NCBI GenBank assembly: GCA_913052515.1
Contig: CAJXFJ010000085.1
Location: 1 to 6,979, forward strand
Length of the DNA stretch: 6,979 nt
Direction of reading: 5' to 3'
From: an uncultured Flavobacteriales bacterium
Lineage (GTDB): Bacteria > Bacteroidota > Bacteroidia > Flavobacteriales > Vicingaceae
Both the position numbers and the translations under genes were made by a program. Each line of letters starts with the position of its first letter. Within the stretch, counting starts at the first letter, position 1. Below the pieces are notes generated by a model that made no database searches, had not been told where the DNA came from, and saw only the letters and a program-made list of their open reading frames with translations. This document shows positions 6,799-6,979 of the stretch, one piece after another.

Positions 6799-6979
6799 TT
6801 AAGAATTCACAACATAAGCTAACACATAGTCTTCAATCAATTCAATATTTAAATTGAATTTTTTGTCAAAATTATTAGCAACAACTCTTCCACTTGCAGC
6901 GCCTTTCATAGAATTAAAGTCTAAAGAAGTAACTTCGATATTTGGTTTTAAAAAGATGTCATCCTTGCCATACATCTTA
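6799..6979 (-). CDS. C-terminal end of an unidentified protein (partial)
   Basis: A reading frame entering from the right edge gives 59 residues, ending NIELIEDYVLAYVVNS before the TAA at 6801-6799. I do not recognise the family. The visible part is soluble in character, with alternating short hydrophobic strands (IEVTSLDF, RVVANNF, NLNIELI) and no membrane segment. It lies 21 bp before the TTG start of the GGGP synthase on the same strand, so it is probably the upstream gene of the same operon. That it is coding is inferred from the uninterrupted frame, the sensible composition and this spacing. Confidence 0.6.
   Translation of the reverse strand, partial: KMYGKDDIFLKPNIEVTSLDFNSMKGAASGRVVANNFDKKFNLNIELIEDYVLAYVVNS

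Noticed and set aside
6839..6860. Inverted repeat AATTCAAT/ATTGAATT
   Set aside because: All A/T-rich, inside a coding frame, no T run next to it; expected by chance in such composition.
6867..6874. TAATTTTG on the minus strand as a promoter for the GGGP synthase operon
   Set aside because: It lies inside the partial upstream gene and has no TTG-like element 17-19 nt upstream.

Overview
The window looks like chromosomal DNA from a low-GC member of the Bacteroidota (Cytophagia/Flavobacteriia-like). The signs are promoters of the form TTG-N17-TAnnTTTG, no clear Shine-Dalgarno sites, a TonB-dependent receptor with an N-terminal carboxypeptidase-regulatory-like domain, and a bacterial geranylgeranylglyceryl phosphate synthase. 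I see no phage, transposon, CRISPR, tRNA or rRNA signal.

Layout. Positions 1-623 (minus) are the N-terminal 207 codons of the ATP synthase beta subunit (atpD). A short divergent promoter region (624-786) separates it from ribF (787-1716, plus), which probably starts at a GTG rather than at the upstream ATG. ribF overlaps a small exported leucine-rich-repeat protein (1695-2282, plus). That gene meets a convergent TonB-dependent receptor (2279-4729, minus) tail to tail with a 4-bp overlap. The receptor's likely intrinsic terminator lies inside the LRR coding sequence.

Upstream of the receptor is a clear TPP riboswitch (about 4827-4900, minus) with its own promoter, so the receptor is almost certainly for thiamine or a thiamine phosphate. 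Behind the riboswitch, still on the minus strand, lies a tight cluster: an unidentified gene's 3' end (6799-6979), a GGGP synthase-family enzyme (6777-6028, TTG start), a PnuC-family transporter (6022-5429) and a stand-alone NadR-type P-loop kinase (5436-4915). The transporter and kinase genes overlap by 8 bp.

How they may work together. The outer-membrane receptor, the PnuC/PnuT-type inner-membrane channel and the kinase form a plausible uptake-and-trap route: TonB-driven import, facilitated diffusion, then phosphorylation. The riboswitch points to thiamine, whereas the kinase and transporter families are best known for nicotinamide riboside. This conflict is the most interesting functional question here. 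The riboswitch leader also holds a perfect 10-bp inverted repeat against the receptor start codon and a complementary pair (TTGGGGT/ACCCCAA) linking the aptamer to that hairpin, which suggests a translational on/off switch.
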